In this document: piece after piece, positions 15,895 through 24,867 of the stretch
How positions within the stretch are numbered: the stretch's first letter is position 1
How the letters are laid out: each line of letters begins with the position of its first letter
NCBI RefSeq assembly: GCF_000383615.1
Contig: NZ_KB911602.1
Location: 83,896 to 147,895 of the forward strand
Reading direction: 5' to 3'
DNA length: 64,000 bases
From: Streptomyces canus 299MFChir4.1
Lineage (GTDB): Bacteria > Actinomycetota > Actinomycetes > Streptomycetales > Streptomycetaceae
The notes under the pieces: generated by a model
Database searches by the model: none
Seen by the model: the letters and a program-made list of their open reading frames with translations, nothing else
Told to the model about the DNA's origin: nothing
Translations under genes and position numbers: made by a program

Positions 15895-16626
15895 TCAGGC
15901 GAGACCTGCCACGAGGTCGCCGAGGTCCTTGCGGCGGCCCGTGTAGAACGGGACCTCCTCGCGGACGTGCATGCGGGCCTCCGAGGCGCGCAGGTGGCGC
16001 ATGAGGTCGACGATGCGGTACAGCTCGTCGGCCTCGAACGCCAGGATCCACTCGTAGTCGCCGAGGGAGAAGGAGGCGACCGTGTTGGCGCGGACGTCCG
16101 GGTAGCCGCGGGCCATCTTGCCGTGGTCGGCGAGCATGCGGCGGCGGTCCTCGTCGGGCAGGAGGTACCAGTCGTACGACCGCACGAACGGGTAGACGCT
16201 GACGTAGTCGCGGGCATGTTCGTCCGCGAGGAACGCCGGGATGTGCGAGCGGTTGAACTCGGCGGGGCGGTGCAACGCCATGTTGGACCAGACCGGCTCC
16301 AGGGCGCGGCCCAGCTTCGTGCGGCGGAAGAGGTTGTACGCCTCCTGGAGCTGGTCGCTGGTCTCCGCGTGCCACCAGATCATGACGTCGGCGTCCGCGC
16401 GCAGCCCGGACACGTCGTAGGTGCCGCGGATCGTGACGTCCTTGGCGGCGAGCTGGTCGAACAGCTCCTGGACCTCGTCGGCGTAGCCGGTGCGGTCCTC
16501 GGGGAGCACGTCCTTCAGCTTGAAGACGGACCAGAGCGTGTAACGGATGACCTCGTTGAGGTCCTTGGCCAGCTTGCCCTTGTTCGGGACCCTGCCGGAC
16601 TCGGGGGTGGGGGCGTCGTTGCTCAT
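15895..16626 (-). CDS. hemQ: Coproheme decarboxylase (HemQ/ChdC)
   Basis: 243 residues of the chlorite-dismutase fold. HemQ uses peroxide to convert coproheme to haem b, the last step of the coproporphyrin-dependent pathway of Gram-positives. Seen here: VMIWWHAETSDQLQEAYNLF, the catalytic Tyr region YVSVYPFVRSYDWYLL (probably Y145), and RRMLADHGKMAR with the likely proximal haem ligand H168. The chlorite-dismutase catalytic Arg motif is not evident, in keeping with HemQ. ATG 16626 gives the usual N-terminus; an open extension upstream overlaps hemY and is not needed. It starts 5 bases after the hemY stop, so the two are an operon. Confidence 0.92.
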   Translation of the reverse strand: MSNDAPTPESGRVPNKGKLAKDLNEVIRYTLWSVFKLKDVLPEDRTGYADEVQELFDQLAAKDVTIRGTYDVSGLRADADVMIWWHAETSDQLQEAYNLFRRTKLGRALEPVWSNMALHRPAEFNRSHIPAFLADEHARDYVSVYPFVRSYDWYLLPDEDRRRMLADHGKMARGYPDVRANTVASFSLGDYEWILAFEADELYRIVDLMRHLRASEARMHVREEVPFYTGRRKDLGDLVAGLA

Positions 16627-16631
16627 GGCCC

Positions 16632-18071
16632 CTATTCTCCCGCTCCGCCGTGCAGACTCTGCACCGGGTTGGCGGTGAGCTCCCGCACCGCGGTCAGGTC
16701 GCCCTGGATCTGGTCCGCGGCCGCGTGGGCGCTCGCGACGCAGGCCGGGATGCCGACGCCGTCGTACTGCGCGCCGCACACGGCGAGGCCCGGGAGCTTG
16801 GCGACGTGCTCACGGATGCGGGCCACGCGCGCGTGGTGGCCGACGGGGTACTGGGGCAGGCCGTCGGTCCAGCGGGTGACCCGGGTTTCGAGAGGGGTGG
16901 CGGCCAGGCCGGTGGCCGCTTCGAGGTCGTGGCGGGAGACGTCCACCAGGGCGGCGTCGTCGCGCTCCAGGATCTCCGTCTCGCCGAAGCGGCCGACGGA
17001 GGTGCGCAGGACCACCAGCTCCGGGTTCTCGTCGGCGATCCAGCCCCACTTCTGGGAGGCGAAGGTGGAGGCCTTGATGGTGCGGCCGTCCACCGGCGGG
17101 ACGAGGAAACCGCTGCCCGCCGGAAGGTCCGTGTCGGAGCGGCGGTAGGCGAGGGTGACCAGGGCCATGGAGGCGTACTCCACAGTGTCGAGCTCGGTGG
17201 CGGCCTCGGGGGCCTCGGCGCGCAGCAGGCCGGCGGCAGCCGGGGCGGGGACGGCGACGATCACGGCGTCGGCGTGCAGGACGCAGTCCGCGGTGACGAC
17301 CTTCCAGCCGCCGGAGGGTTCGCGGCGCAGCTCGGTCACCGGGGCGCCGGTGAGGATCTCGCCGCCCCGCGCGCGGACCGCGTCGGCGACGGCGAGCGGG
17401 AGGGTGCCCACACCGCCCTCGAGGCCCATGAACACCGGCCCGGTCTGCTGGTTGGCCGCCATCCTGGCCTGGATCTCGCGGACGCCCTCCGTCAGTGAGG
17501 CGTGGGTCTTCGCGACCTGGAAGAGCTGCGGGACCGCCGAGCGCATCGAGATGCGGTACGCGTCGCCCGCGTAGACCCCGCCCAGCAGGGGCTCGATGAG
17601 GCGGTCGACGACCTCGCGGCCCAGGCGCGCCGCCACGTACTCCCCCACCGCCACGTCGTCGCCGACCTCGGTGCGGGGCAGCTCGGCGTCCTGCTCGATG
17701 CGGGCGAGGCCCTCCTCGGACAGCACTCCGGCCAGGGCCTCGGCGGTGCCGGGGACGCCCATGACGTGGCCCTTGGGCATGGGGCGCAGGGCGCCGCGGG
17801 TCCAGATCGAGGCGGTCGCGGTGGCCGGCGGCTGGAGACGCCCGTCGAGGCCCACCTCACGCGCCAGGGCCACCGCCTCCGGCCTGCGGGCCAGCATCGA
17901 CTCGGCGCCGAGGTCCACGCGCGCGCCCGCGATCTCGCCGGGCAGCAGCTTGCCGCCGACACGGTCCGACGCCTCCAGCACGGTGACGCGCGCGCCGCGC
18001 CGCGTCAGCCGGTGGGCCGCGGCGAGTCCCGCGATGCCGGCTCCGATGACGACGACCTGTGATCCGCTCAT
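16632..18071 (-). CDS. hemY: Coproporphyrinogen III oxidase (HemY/CgoX)
   Basis: 479 residues. The FAD-binding motif VVVIGAGIAGLAAAHRLTRRGARVTVLEA is at residues 6-34, followed by DRVGGKLLPGEIAG and LGAESMLARRPEA typical of protoporphyrinogen/coproporphyrinogen oxidases. LIEPLLGGVYAGDAYRISMRSAVPQLF and the C-terminal CGAQYDGVGIPACVASAHAAADQI confirm the family. It oxidises coproporphyrinogen III to coproporphyrin III at the membrane, supplying the intermediates used by ferrochelatase and then HemQ encoded just downstream. hemE lies 4 kb away on the same strand but is separated by forward genes, so it is a separate unit. Confidence 0.92.
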   Translation of the reverse strand: MSGSQVVVIGAGIAGLAAAHRLTRRGARVTVLEASDRVGGKLLPGEIAGARVDLGAESMLARRPEAVALAREVGLDGRLQPPATATASIWTRGALRPMPKGHVMGVPGTAEALAGVLSEEGLARIEQDAELPRTEVGDDVAVGEYVAARLGREVVDRLIEPLLGGVYAGDAYRISMRSAVPQLFQVAKTHASLTEGVREIQARMAANQQTGPVFMGLEGGVGTLPLAVADAVRARGGEILTGAPVTELRREPSGGWKVVTADCVLHADAVIVAVPAPAAAGLLRAEAPEAATELDTVEYASMALVTLAYRRSDTDLPAGSGFLVPPVDGRTIKASTFASQKWGWIADENPELVVLRTSVGRFGETEILERDDAALVDVSRHDLEAATGLAATPLETRVTRWTDGLPQYPVGHHARVARIREHVAKLPGLAVCGAQYDGVGIPACVASAHAAADQIQGDLTAVRELTANPVQSLHGGAGE

Positions 18072-18228
18072 GGACCCAGCCTCTCAGACCCCACTGACAG
18101 TCCACCGGCGACCCGGTGTCCTTCACGAGTCCTGACCGTGACCGCATCGGAACCACCGAAGTCCAACGTCCGCGCCCCCTCGGGCGTCGAAGGAGCGTCA
18201 GTTGTTCACGACCCTCGGGGGAACGCCC

Positions 18229-19272
18229 ATGCGCACACCAGGTTCACGCCGTTCACGAAGCTCGGTACGCCCCGTCGAGGCACTCGCCGGGCTCCTGCTG
18301 GCCGCGGCCCTCGCGCTGACCGGGTGCAGCGCGGGCGCCGACTCCGGCAGCGACGGCAGCGCCCTCGCCCAGGACGACAAGGCCGCCTCGCAGGCCGACG
18401 AGAAGGGCGCGGCCGGCGCCGAGGCCGGCACGGGCGGCAAGCAGGCCACGACCGCGCCCCAGCCCGCCGCGAACCACATCATCCGCACCGCCACGCTGAC
18501 CGTGCGGGTCAAGAACGTGCCGAAGGCGCTCGCCGCGGCCCGCACCACCACCGAGAACGCGGGCGGGTTCGTCGGCAAGGAGTCCACCTCCCGGGACGAG
18601 GAGGGCCGGGAGCAGACGGAGGTGGTGCTGCGGGTGCCCGTCGAGAAGTACGACGAGGTCCTCTCCGACCTGGAGGGCGCGGGCAAGCTTCTGGAGCGCA
18701 CCGCGAACGCGCAGGACGTCACCGACCAGGTCGTCGACGTGCAGAGCCGGATCGCGACGCAGCGCGCGAGTGTGGCGCGGATCCGGGACCTGATGGACAA
18801 GGCGACCAAGCTGAGCGACGTGGTCACCCTGGAGGGCGAACTGAGCACCCGTCAGGCCGATCTGGAGTCGCTGCTGGCCCGCCAGGCGTCCCTTAAGGAC
18901 CGCACGAGCCTGGCCACCATCACGCTGTCCCTGTCCGAGTCGCCGGTCGTCAAGGCCGAGGAGGACGACGACCCCGGCGTCGTGGACGCGCTGGCGGGCG
19001 GCTGGGACGCGTTCGTGACCATGCTGCGCTGGATCGTGGTGGCGCTGGCCGCGGTGCTGCCGTTCCTGGCCGGGATCGCGCTGCTCGTGCTGGTGTGGCT
19101 GCGGGTCGTCCGGCCCCGGCTGCCGCGCCGGCCTGCGCCCGCGGGTGCCTCGACCGCGCTGGGCCCGCTGCCCATGGCGCGTCCCGTCCCGGACCCGGAA
19201 CGCGCGCAGGGCCCGGGCGGCGCGCAGGCCCAGGCCCCGGGAGGCGCGCAGGAGCGGGGCGAGCGGGACTGA
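18229..19272 (+). CDS. DUF4349 lipoprotein with coiled coil and C-terminal membrane helix
   Basis: 347 residues. A lipobox LTGC places Cys33 at the mature N-terminus. A low-complexity linker is followed by the DUF4349 domain (about residues 85-260): IIRTATLTVRVKNVPKALAAA, VVLRVPVEKYDEVLSDLEGAGKLL, then a coiled coil VDVQSRIATQRASVARIRDLMDKATKLSDVVTLEGEL. A transmembrane helix (WIVVALAAVLPFLAGIALLVLVWL) and a Pro/Ala/Gln-rich cytoplasmic tail complete it. Function is unknown; homologues are widespread in bacteria. ATG 18229 follows GGGGGAA. It is divergent from hemY, with 157 bases between. Confidence 0.87.
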   Translation: MRTPGSRRSRSSVRPVEALAGLLLAAALALTGCSAGADSGSDGSALAQDDKAASQADEKGAAGAEAGTGGKQATTAPQPAANHIIRTATLTVRVKNVPKALAAARTTTENAGGFVGKESTSRDEEGREQTEVVLRVPVEKYDEVLSDLEGAGKLLERTANAQDVTDQVVDVQSRIATQRASVARIRDLMDKATKLSDVVTLEGELSTRQADLESLLARQASLKDRTSLATITLSLSESPVVKAEEDDDPGVVDALAGGWDAFVTMLRWIVVALAAVLPFLAGIALLVLVWLRVVRPRLPRRPAPAGASTALGPLPMARPVPDPERAQGPGGAQAQAPGGAQERGERD

Positions 19273-19299
19273 AATGCCCCGCCCTCGTAGCGTGTTCGC

Positions 19300-20694
19300 A
19301 TGAACATGAGCCGTACGCGGGACACGAGGGAACGTCTGGTCGTGATCGGCGGCGACGCCGCGGGGATGTCCGCGGCGTCGCAGGCCCGCCGGATGAGGGA
19401 CCCCGACGAGCTGGAGATCGTGGCGTTCGAGCGGGGCCACTTCACCTCCTACTCGGCGTGCGGGATCCCGTACTGGGTGGGCGGGGACGTCGCCGGACCG
19501 GACCAGTTGATCGCCCGTACGCCCGAAGAGCACCGGGAGCGCGGCATCGGCCTGCGCATGCGCACCGAGGTCACGGAGATCGACGTCGAGCGGCAGCGGG
19601 TACGCGCGCGTGACCTCGATTCGGGCACCGAGACCTGGACGTCGTACGACAAGCTCGTGATCGCGACCGGCGCCCGCCCGATCCGCCCGGACATGCCGGG
19701 CGCCGACGCCCCCGGTGTGCACGGGGTGCAGACCCTCGACGACGGCCAGGCGCTCATCGACACGCTGGCACACGCGCGTGGCCGCAGGGCGGTGGTGGTG
19801 GGCGCCGGGTACATCGGCGTGGAGATGGCCGAGGCGCTGATCAACCGCGGCTACGAGGTGACGGTCGTCAACCGGGGCAGCGAGCCCATGTCGACGCTCG
19901 ACCCGGACATGGGCCGCCTGGTGCACGAGGCCATGGAGGGCCTGGGCATCACCATGGTCAACGACACCGAGGTGACCAAGGTGCTCACCGGCGAGGACGG
20001 CCGGGTGCGGGCGGTGGCCACGCAGGACGCGGAGTATCCGGCGGACGTGGTGGTGCTCGGCATCGGGGTACGCCCCGAGACGGCGCTCGCGAGGGCGGCC
20101 GGACTGCCGCTGGGCAGCCACGGCGGTCTGCTGACGGACCTCGCGATGCGGGTGCGCGGCCACGAGAACATCTGGGCGGGCGGTGACTGCGTGGAGGTCC
20201 TCGACCTGGTGTCGGGGCAGGAGCGGCACATCGCGCTCGGCACCCACGCCAACAAGCACGGCCAGGTCATCGGCACGGGCGTCGGCGGCGGCTACGCCAC
20301 CTTCCCCGGGGTGGTCGGCACGGCCGTCAGCAAGGTCTGCGACCTGGAGATCGCCCGCACCGGGCTGCGCGAGAAGGACGCGCGCCGGGTGGGCCTGCAG
20401 TTCGTGTCGGTCACGATCGAGTCGACCAGCCGGGCCGGCTACTACCCGGGCGCCTCCCCCATGACGGTGAAGATGCTCGCCGAGCGCCGCACGGGGCGGC
20501 TGCTCGGCGTGCAGATCGTCGGGAGAGAGGGGGCGGGCAAGCGGGTCGACATCGCCGCGGTGGCCCTGACGGCGGGGATGACGGTGGAGCGGATGACGGC
20601 CCTGGACCTGGGGTACGCGCCGCCGTTCAGCCCGGTGTGGGACCCGGTGCTGGTGGCGGCCAGAAAGGCCGTCGCGAAGGTGCGGGGCTCCTGA
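19300..20694 (+). CDS. FAD-dependent pyridine nucleotide-disulfide oxidoreductase (CoA-disulfide reductase/NADH oxidase type)
   Basis: 464 residues. The N-terminal FAD motif LVVIGGDAAGMSAASQARR is at 13-31, and the single redox Cys54 lies in FTSYSACGIPY, as in CoA-disulfide reductases, NADH oxidases and related enzymes. A second dinucleotide motif AVVVGAGYIGVEMAEALINRG binds NAD(P)H, and a C-terminal dimerisation domain with ARTGLREKDA and LGVQIVGREGAGKRVDIAAVAL follows. The physiological substrate cannot be told by sequence. TAGCGT at 19288-19293 lies exactly 6 bases before ATG 19300, suggesting leaderless transcription. It is followed by a convergent small gene 3 bases later. Confidence 0.88.
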   Translation: MNMSRTRDTRERLVVIGGDAAGMSAASQARRMRDPDELEIVAFERGHFTSYSACGIPYWVGGDVAGPDQLIARTPEEHRERGIGLRMRTEVTEIDVERQRVRARDLDSGTETWTSYDKLVIATGARPIRPDMPGADAPGVHGVQTLDDGQALIDTLAHARGRRAVVVGAGYIGVEMAEALINRGYEVTVVNRGSEPMSTLDPDMGRLVHEAMEGLGITMVNDTEVTKVLTGEDGRVRAVATQDAEYPADVVVLGIGVRPETALARAAGLPLGSHGGLLTDLAMRVRGHENIWAGGDCVEVLDLVSGQERHIALGTHANKHGQVIGTGVGGGYATFPGVVGTAVSKVCDLEIARTGLREKDARRVGLQFVSVTIESTSRAGYYPGASPMTVKMLAERRTGRLLGVQIVGREGAGKRVDIAAVALTAGMTVERMTALDLGYAPPFSPVWDPVLVAARKAVAKVRGS

Positions 20695-20697
20695 GGG

Positions 20698-21024
20698 CTA
20701 GGCCGTTCCGTTGATCCGCTCGATGGCCTGGCGGGCCTGGTCGGCGGGCGGCCGGGGCGGCAGCGCCGAGACGGAGGCGCTGGTGCTGGCGGGCATCGCG
20801 GTGGGCTGCTCACCGGCCGGCTTCGCGTGCGCCGCGGACCGGGTGGACCGGAGCCGGTTGCTCACCGCCTCGTCGAGCGTCACCGGCCGCTGCATCTGGG
20901 ACGCCAGCCGCCCGGCCTCCTGACCGAGCCTGGCCACGTCCTCCCACGGCAGTCGCACCACCAGGGAGAGTTCGGCCTCACCGTCGGGAAGAGCGTGCAT
21001 CGCAGGCGTAGTACGGTCGTTCAT
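20698..21024 (-). CDS. Conserved hypothetical protein
   Basis: 108 residues with no recognised domain. The N-terminal half (ALPDGEAELSLVVRLPWEDVARLGQEAGRLASQMQRPVTLDEAVSNRLRS) looks like a compact folded segment with amphipathic helices. The C-terminal half is Ala/Pro/Ser-rich and probably flexible, ending in ADQARQAIERINGTA. There is no signal peptide or membrane segment, so it should be cytoplasmic. GAGGAAC precedes the ATG. It is divergent from the rhomboid gene, and a 14-bp palindrome at 21088-21101 lies in the shared promoter region. Confidence 0.7.
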   Translation of the reverse strand: MNDRTTPAMHALPDGEAELSLVVRLPWEDVARLGQEAGRLASQMQRPVTLDEAVSNRLRSTRSAAHAKPAGEQPTAMPASTSASVSALPPRPPADQARQAIERINGTA

Positions 21025-21087
21025 CGCTGTTCCTCACGTAGTCCCCGCGGCCCGCCTTCCCCGTGCCGCGGGCGGTTGAGGAGACAT

Positions 21088-21101
21088 ACGCACGCGTGCG
21101 T
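21088..21101. promoter_or_regulatory. 14-bp palindrome between divergent genes
   Basis: ACGCACGCGTGCGT is a perfect dyad in the 135-base region between the hypothetical gene at 20698-21024 and the rhomboid gene. It could be an operator acting on either. The CG-alternating composition also makes a chance origin possible. Confidence 0.35.
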
Positions 21102-21159
21102 GCGGGTGTTCACCGGGACCTCACCGATTCGCCGGGCCCATCGCGGGCAGTAGTTCCTT

Positions 21160-21987
21160 GTGGTCATCCCCGTCCATGACGTGAACCCCGTGCGCCGCAC
21201 CCCCGTGGTGACATACGCGCTCATCGCCGCGAACGTCCTCGTGTTCCTGTACACGCCCGGCCTGGCCGGCTCCGTGGCGGGCGACAGCAGCGTGTCGCAG
21301 CTGTGCCACCTCCAGGCGTTCCTGGACCACTGGGCGGCGATCCCGCAGGAGTTGATCCACCATCAGATGCCGCGACTCGTCCCCACGGGCGAGGTCGGCA
21401 CCAGCGCGCAGGGCGCGGCGGGCTGTGTGGTGGCCCCGCCGGACTACGACAAGTCCCCCGCCCTGTCGGTCCTGACGGCGATGTTCCTGCACGGCGGCTG
21501 GCTGCACCTGCTGGGCAACATGCTGTTCCTGCTGATCTTCGGCAACAACGTCGAGGACCGCATGGGGCATGTGCGCTTCGCGCTGTTCTACGTCGTCTGC
21601 GGCTACGCGGCGTCGTACGGCTTCGCGCTGCTCAACGCCGACTCGAGCGATCCGCTGATCGGCGCCTCGGGGGCCATCGCCGGTGTCCTGGGCGCCTACT
21701 TGGTGCTGTATCCGAAGGCCAGGGTGTGGGTCCTGGTGCCCTTCCTGGTCTTCCTGCCACTGAGACTGCCGGCCTGGCTGGTGCTGGGCTTCTGGTTCGT
21801 GCTCCAGGCGTTCTACTCGTCCGGCGAAGGCGTCTCCGCCGCGGGCACGGTCGCGTACGCGGCGCACGTGGTCGGCTTCCTCGTCGGGATGCTGCTCGCC
21901 TGGCCGCTGAAGCCGGGCACTCCCCCGCCGCCGGAACCGCGCGGTCTGCTGTTCGGCAGGAAGGCGCGGCCCCGGCACACGTGGTGA
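21160..21987 (+). CDS. Rhomboid-family intramembrane serine protease
   Basis: 275 residues with six or more membrane helices. Signature motifs are present: HGGWLHLLGNMLFL (residues 111-124), the nucleophile S170 in GASGAIAG, and the partner H236 in AAHVVGF. Rhomboids cut membrane proteins within or near the bilayer; the substrate is unknown. A non-membrane loop between helices 1 and 2 (residues 35-100) with two Cys (C49, C89) may be disulfide-bonded outside the cell. The GTG start is not backed by a strong ribosome site; TAGTTC lies just upstream. It is convergent with hemE, 6 bases apart. Confidence 0.9.
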   Translation: MVIPVHDVNPVRRTPVVTYALIAANVLVFLYTPGLAGSVAGDSSVSQLCHLQAFLDHWAAIPQELIHHQMPRLVPTGEVGTSAQGAAGCVVAPPDYDKSPALSVLTAMFLHGGWLHLLGNMLFLLIFGNNVEDRMGHVRFALFYVVCGYAASYGFALLNADSSDPLIGASGAIAGVLGAYLVLYPKARVWVLVPFLVFLPLRLPAWLVLGFWFVLQAFYSSGEGVSAAGTVAYAAHVVGFLVGMLLAWPLKPGTPPPPEPRGLLFGRKARPRHTW

Positions 21988-21993
21988 GGCGGC

Positions 21994-23049
21994 CTATCGG
22001 GCCGTCTGCGTGTGGACGTACTCGACGAGGCGCGTCAGCGCGTCCGGGTCGGTGGACGGCATCACGCCGTGGCCGAGGTTGAAGACATGGCCTTCCAGGC
22101 CCTCGGCGGAGTCCAGGACCTCGCGGGTCTTGGCCTCGACGGCCTCCGTGGAGGCGAACAGGACCGTCGGGTCGAGGTTGCCCTGGAGCGCCTTGCCGGG
22201 GCCGACGCGGCGGGCGGCCTCGTCGAGCGGGACGCGCCAGTCGACGCCGACGACGTCCGCCCCGGCCTCGCCCATGAGCTGGAGCAGCTCACCGGTGCCG
22301 ACGCCGAAGTGGATGCGCGGGACGCCGTATCCCTCGACCGCCTTGAAGACCTTCGCCGAGGCGGGCAGTACCGAGCGGCGGTAGTCGGCGGGGGCGAGGG
22401 CGCCGGCCCAGGAGTCGAAGAGCTGGACCGCGGAGGCGCCGGCCTCGATCTGGACCTTCAGGAAGGCGGCGGTGATCTCGGCGAGGCGGTCGAGGAGGTC
22501 GGCCCACAGCTCGGGGTCGCCGTACATCATCGACTTGGCGTTCTCGTACGTGCGGGACGGGCCGCCCTCGACGAGGTAACTCGCGAGGGTGAAAGGCGCG
22601 CCCGCGAAACCGATGAGGGGGGTCGGGCCGAGCTCCCGGGTCAGCAGGCCGATGGCCTCGGTGACGTAGGAGACGTCCTCGGGGGTGAGGTCGCGCAGCT
22701 GGGCCAGGTCGGCGCGGGTGCGGATCGGGCGCTCGACGACCGGGCCGACGCCGGGCTTGATGTCGAGGTCGACGCCGATGGCCTTGAGCGGGACGACGAT
22801 GTCGCTGTAGTAGATCGCCGCGTCCACGTTGTGCCGGCGCACCGGCTGAAGCGTGATCTCGGCGACCAGGTCGGGCCGCGCGCAGGACTCGAGCATCGGG
22901 ATGCCCTCGCGCACCTTGCGGTACTCGGGCAGCGAGCGCCCGGCCTGGCGCATGAACCACACGGGGGTGTGCGGCACGGGTTCGCGCCGGCAGGCCTTGA
23001 GGAAGGCGGATTCGTACGTGGCTGACGGCGGCGTCTGGTGTGCACTCAC
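21994..23049 (-). CDS. hemE: Uroporphyrinogen decarboxylase
   Basis: 351 residues with the GTG start at 23049. It decarboxylates uroporphyrinogen III to coproporphyrinogen III, the substrate for the HemY encoded in this window. Diagnostic stretches: PVWFMRQAGRSLPEYRKVRE with the substrate-binding Arg, DAAIYYSDIVVPLKAIGVDLDI, FAGAPFTLASYLVEGGPSR, GVDWRVPLDEAARRVG and HVFNLGHGVMPSTDPDAL. An upstream ATG at 23106 would add 19 residues with no family match. There is no strong ribosome site before GTG 23049. It is monocistronic here, divergent from the DUF3000 gene. Confidence 0.94.
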   Translation of the reverse strand: MSAHQTPPSATYESAFLKACRREPVPHTPVWFMRQAGRSLPEYRKVREGIPMLESCARPDLVAEITLQPVRRHNVDAAIYYSDIVVPLKAIGVDLDIKPGVGPVVERPIRTRADLAQLRDLTPEDVSYVTEAIGLLTRELGPTPLIGFAGAPFTLASYLVEGGPSRTYENAKSMMYGDPELWADLLDRLAEITAAFLKVQIEAGASAVQLFDSWAGALAPADYRRSVLPASAKVFKAVEGYGVPRIHFGVGTGELLQLMGEAGADVVGVDWRVPLDEAARRVGPGKALQGNLDPTVLFASTEAVEAKTREVLDSAEGLEGHVFNLGHGVMPSTDPDALTRLVEYVHTQTAR

Positions 23050-23165
23050 GTCGGAAAGTCTCGCACGGTGCGATGCGTGCCCGATGCGCGGTGTCTGTGT
23101 GGGCATGGAGCCGAGTCAGGGTGTCTAGGCCCGCACCAGGCCCCCGTTCCCCTTAACCTTCCGGC

Positions 23166-23834
23166 ATGGCTGCGGCACAGGGACGACTGTCGGACGACAC
23201 GGGCGGAATGGACGACGCGAAGGGGAGTGACCGGGATGGGAGCGGTGCGGCTCCGCCGGCCTTCCAGGCCGCGGTTCAAGCCCTGCGCGGCAGTCGGCTG
23301 CGGCCGCAGATCGAGATCGAGCCGACCCGGGCTCCCCAGCGGCTCGCTCCGTACGCCTACGCGTTGGAGGCGACCGTCGTCGACGGCGACCAGGACCTCG
23401 CCGACGGGCGGCTCGTGCTGCTGCACGACCCGGACGGCCACGACGCCTGGCGGGGCACCTTCCGGCTGGTGACGCTGGTGCGCGCCGAGCTGGAGCCGGA
23501 GATGGCCGCCGACCCGCTGCTGCCCGAGGTCTGCTGGTCGTGGCTGACCGGCGCGCTCTCGGCGCGCGGGCTGTCGTACGGCGAACCGAGCGGCACCGTC
23601 ACGCGCGCGAGCTCGCACTACTTCGGCGGTCTGTCCGAGCGCCCCGCGGCCTCGCAGATCGAGATCCGGGCCTCGTGGACGCCCCGTGAGGGCCTGGGCG
23701 GGGTGCCGGACACGGCGGGGCACCTGGCCTCCTGGTGCGACCTGCTGTCCCAGGTCGCGGGCCTCCCCCCGGCCGGGCCGGGTGACGCTTCGGTGGTGAC
23801 GTTGCCGCAGCGGCGGGACCCGCAGGCCCGCTGA
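23166..23834 (+). CDS. DUF3000 family protein
   Basis: 222 residues, a cytoplasmic actinobacterial family of unknown function. Conserved blocks include PPAFQAAVQALRGSRLRPQIEIEPTRAPQRLAPYAYAL, LVLLHDPDGHDAWRGTFRLVTLVRAELEPEMA, LPEVCWSWLTGAL and IEIRASWTP. TAACCT at 23154-23159 lies 6 bases before ATG 23166, so the mRNA may start at the ATG. The gene sits between hemE (divergent) and an orphan response regulator, followed by rnd, an order I recall as conserved in Streptomyces. That conservation hints at a housekeeping role but does not define it. Confidence 0.87.
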   Translation: MAAAQGRLSDDTGGMDDAKGSDRDGSGAAPPAFQAAVQALRGSRLRPQIEIEPTRAPQRLAPYAYALEATVVDGDQDLADGRLVLLHDPDGHDAWRGTFRLVTLVRAELEPEMAADPLLPEVCWSWLTGALSARGLSYGEPSGTVTRASSHYFGGLSERPAASQIEIRASWTPREGLGGVPDTAGHLASWCDLLSQVAGLPPAGPGDASVVTLPQRRDPQAR

Positions 23835-24070
23835 CCCCCTGCCTGACCAGCCGTACCGTCCACCCACATGGAGCATCAATTTGTCGATACGGCCACTTTC
23901 AGTCAGGAGTGAGCCATCGAACGAACCGATATGTTCACCGAACGATCGACCGTACGTCCGAATTGCACTAATTGTTACTCACTAGATCGTGATCATTCTC
24001 TAAAGGACGCCGGGTTCGGTGCCGAAGACGTCTGTGACCTTCCAAGCCGTCCCGCACCCCAGGAGGCCCG

Positions 24071-24733
24071 GTGTCCGTTCTCCTCGAGCAGCCCGCAAGC
24101 CTGGTCGCCTATCGCCCGAACAAGCCCACCGCCATGGTGGTCGTGGCCGACCCGCGCGTCCGCTCCACCGTCACCCGTCACCTCTGGGCGCTCGGTGTGC
24201 GCGATGTCATCGAGGCCTCGTCCGTTGCGGAGGCCCGTCCCCGTATCGGCAGTCCCAGAGACATCTGCGTCGCCGACGTCCATCTCCCCGACGGCTCCGG
24301 CCTGACCCTGCTGTCGGAAACCCGCGCCGCGGGCTGGCCCAACGGGCTCGCCCTCTCCGCGGCCGACGACATCGGCGCCGTACGCAACGCCCTCGCGGGC
24401 GGAGTCAAGGGCTATGTCGTCACCGGCACCCGGACCAACCTCGGGCTCCCCACCCGACCGGGAGCCGCCCCCATCGGCGCCGCCGCCGCCCGTATGCACC
24501 GCCGCCCCCCGGGTGCCCCGAGCCACCCGGGCGGCTACCGCGAGCTCTCCGGCCGTGAGGTCGAGGTGCTGCGGCTGGTGGCCGAAGGGCAGTCCAACAA
24601 GGCGATCGGCGTCTCGATGGGCCTGTCCGCACTGACCGTCAAGAGCCACCTCGCCCGGATCGCCCGCAAGCTCGGCACGGGAGACCGCGCCGGCATGGTG
24701 GCGGTGGCTCTCCGTACCGGCATCATCCACTGA
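24071..24733 (+). CDS. Orphan LuxR-type response regulator
   Basis: 220 residues. A receiver-like domain (about 20-120) keeps the likely phosphoryl Asp69 (ICVADVHLPDGSG), but other acidic-pocket residues are less clear. A flexible linker with PRPGAAPIGAAAARMHRRPPG leads to a C-terminal LuxR HTH (residues about 155-215: LSGREVEVLRLVAEGQSNKAIGVSMGLSALTVKSHLARIARKLG). No histidine kinase gene is adjacent. AGGAGG (24061-24066) precedes GTG 24071. The 236-base upstream region is unusually AT-rich for this genome, includes GTTCACC at 23933 and two CGAACGA copies, and likely holds a regulated promoter. A perfect 34-bp palindrome follows the gene. Confidence 0.9.
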   Translation: MSVLLEQPASLVAYRPNKPTAMVVVADPRVRSTVTRHLWALGVRDVIEASSVAEARPRIGSPRDICVADVHLPDGSGLTLLSETRAAGWPNGLALSAADDIGAVRNALAGGVKGYVVTGTRTNLGLPTRPGAAPIGAAAARMHRRPPGAPSHPGGYRELSGREVEVLRLVAEGQSNKAIGVSMGLSALTVKSHLARIARKLGTGDRAGMVAVALRTGIIH

Positions 24734-24807
24734 GGCTCCGTCCGAGCCTCACTGTTCACGGACGTGAACCAGAGCTTTCACCGGGCTGACTGGTTTACGA
24801 CCCCCAG

Positions 24808-24841
24808 GCGCCTGCCGACGGAACGTTCCGTCGGCAGGCGC
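24808..24841. terminator. Perfect 34-bp palindrome, probable terminator
   Basis: Two 17-base arms (GCGCCTGCCGACGGAAC and its exact complement, centred at AACGTT) meet with no spacer between the response regulator and rnd genes. As RNA this gives a stem of about 15 bp with a small loop, suited to bidirectional termination. The perfect dyad could also bind a protein. It ends 26 bases before the rnd start. Confidence 0.65.
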
Positions 24842-24867
24842 TGTCCATACACAGATACCCTTGACAT

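Noticed and set aside
14085..16004. Long forward frame across the peptidase gene
   Set aside because: Out of frame with the intact S33 peptidase, which has signal peptide and full catalytic motifs.
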